From assembly GCF_009380155.1 (NCBI RefSeq), contig NZ_WHUV01000002.1:1-64000 (forward strand): a stretch of DNA of 64,000 nucleotides, in the 5' to 3' direction. Of the stretch, positions 63,577 through 64,000 are shown piece by piece. Source of the stretch: Pseudomonas piscis. GTDB lineage: Bacteria; Pseudomonadota; Gammaproteobacteria; Pseudomonadales; Pseudomonadaceae. The notes beneath the pieces were generated by a model, which saw nothing but the letters and a program-made list of their open reading frames with translations, made no database searches and was not told where the DNA came from. Position numbers and translations under genes: made by a program. Within the stretch, counting starts at the first letter, position 1. The number at the start of each line of letters is the position of its first letter.

Positions 63577-64000
63577 ATGCTGATTCTTACCAGGGGCAAC
63601 CACCAGGGGTTGCAGATCGGGCCGCGCTGGCCCTCGTCGACAGTGCAGCTGGAAGGGCAGGTCTTCCAGCAGTTGCGCAAGGTCCAGTCGAGCCTGCCGG
63701 ATACCGTGCGCTTGCTGGTGACCCGAGGGTATGAGCACAAAGGCAGCCGGCTGGGAGGGTTCCGTAGGCTGTCGCGCTGGTTGGGCATCCGCTTGTTCGT
63801 GTGCCGCTACCCGGGACGCCGGGACGAGGTGCAGGACATCTTCGGTAGCAATGGCCACGATGTGGACGGCACCCATGTCGATGTATCGATCGTTCTCGCT
63901 GGCAAGCGCCTGCGTTTCCTGCCCTTGGGGGTGTTCACCTCGCCAGCTCGCCAGGAATTGCGCAAGGCCCGCCATGGCACGCTGGTGGACGAGGTCAAGA
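63577..64000 (+). CDS. Partial hypothetical protein, runs off the end
   Basis: An uninterrupted plus-strand frame from ATG 63577 (or 63535, 14 codons earlier) to the window end, at least 141 codons, with no stop. It starts MLILTRGNHQGLQIGPRW. The last part has GSNGHDVDGTHVDVSI followed by RLRFLPLGVFTSP, with several His and Asp in a row as in metal hydrolases, but I recognise no family. The true C-terminus is outside the window. Confidence 0.6.
   Translation, partial: MLILTRGNHQGLQIGPRWPSSTVQLEGQVFQQLRKVQSSLPDTVRLLVTRGYEHKGSRLGGFRRLSRWLGIRLFVCRYPGRRDEVQDIFGSNGHDVDGTHVDVSIVLAGKRLRFLPLGVFTSPARQELRKARHGTLVDEVK

Noticed and set aside
63577..63620. CsrA-like start (MLILTRGNHQGLQIG) in the partial ORF at the right edge
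   Set aside because: Only the first residues resemble CsrA (MLILTRRxGExLxIG). The following sequence has no CsrA strands or the conserved Arg region, and the protein is already more than twice the CsrA length.

Overview
The window reads as a Pseudomonas chromosome segment. It is GC-rich with densely packed genes, and it carries a Pseudomonas-type class Ia NrdB, CigR-like, RraB and DUF1289 proteins, an OprD-family porin and a DUF1302/DUF1329 pair. No rRNA or CRISPR array was seen, and neither a credible tRNA nor an intact insertion sequence.

Layout. 1-0.96 kb: decayed integrase and conjugative-relaxase fragments, a scar of a lost integrative element. 0.96-8.2 kb: LysR regulator with a DHA2 drug-type exporter, a truncated LysR gene, a second MFS exporter, a beta-carbonic anhydrase and two small exported proteins that share a Cys-containing motif. 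8.2-10.9 kb: an RsbQ-like hydrolase overlapping a PAS sensor kinase. 11.1-21.2 kb: a complete mhp-type meta-cleavage operon (hydroxylase, LigB-type extradiol dioxygenase, C-C hydrolase, hydratase, acetaldehyde dehydrogenase, aldolase, MFS transporter, OprD porin) with an IclR regulator. 21.3-35.9 kb: a Tat-exported amidohydrolase, then a second complete meta-cleavage operon on the minus strand. The second operon uses a VOC-type dioxygenase and is accompanied by DUF1329/DUF1302 envelope proteins, a TetR repressor and two more ACMSD-like amidohydrolases. 36.1-37.0 kb: an AT-rich, probably imported glycosyltransferase. 37.3-45.7 kb: AraC regulator, three short-chain dehydrogenases, alpha/beta hydrolases and a LysR-controlled hydrolase. 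46-57 kb: HAD dehalogenase, small envelope proteins, a UbiD-family decarboxylase, RraB, a TetX-like monooxygenase, a CigR-like protein, a peptidase-like hydrolase, an amino-acid permease and an AraC regulator. 57-64 kb: HWE-type kinase, a stand-alone nrdB behind NrdR operators, DUF1289, a CatB-like acetyltransferase, a MerR/ene-reductase pair and an open reading frame running off the end.

How the genes work together. The two meta-cleavage operons each turn a hydroxylated aromatic acid into a catechol, open the ring and deliver pyruvate plus acetyl-CoA. They share a near-identical tract inside their acetaldehyde dehydrogenases. The first operon and the Tat amidohydrolase have duplicated control regions: a GTGCA-N5-TGCAC palindrome, a 70-type promoter and a short leader ORF with its own ribosome binding site. 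This points to common control by the IclR protein. The second operon, tetR and an amidohydrolase gene each carry an RTGAACA-N4-TGWTCAY site, which defines a TetR regulon. Direct repeats mark a probable AraC operator, paired 16-bp boxes mark NrdR control of nrdB, and a 19-bp-spacer promoter marks MerR control of the ene-reductase. The substrate of the second operon cannot be read from the sequence.
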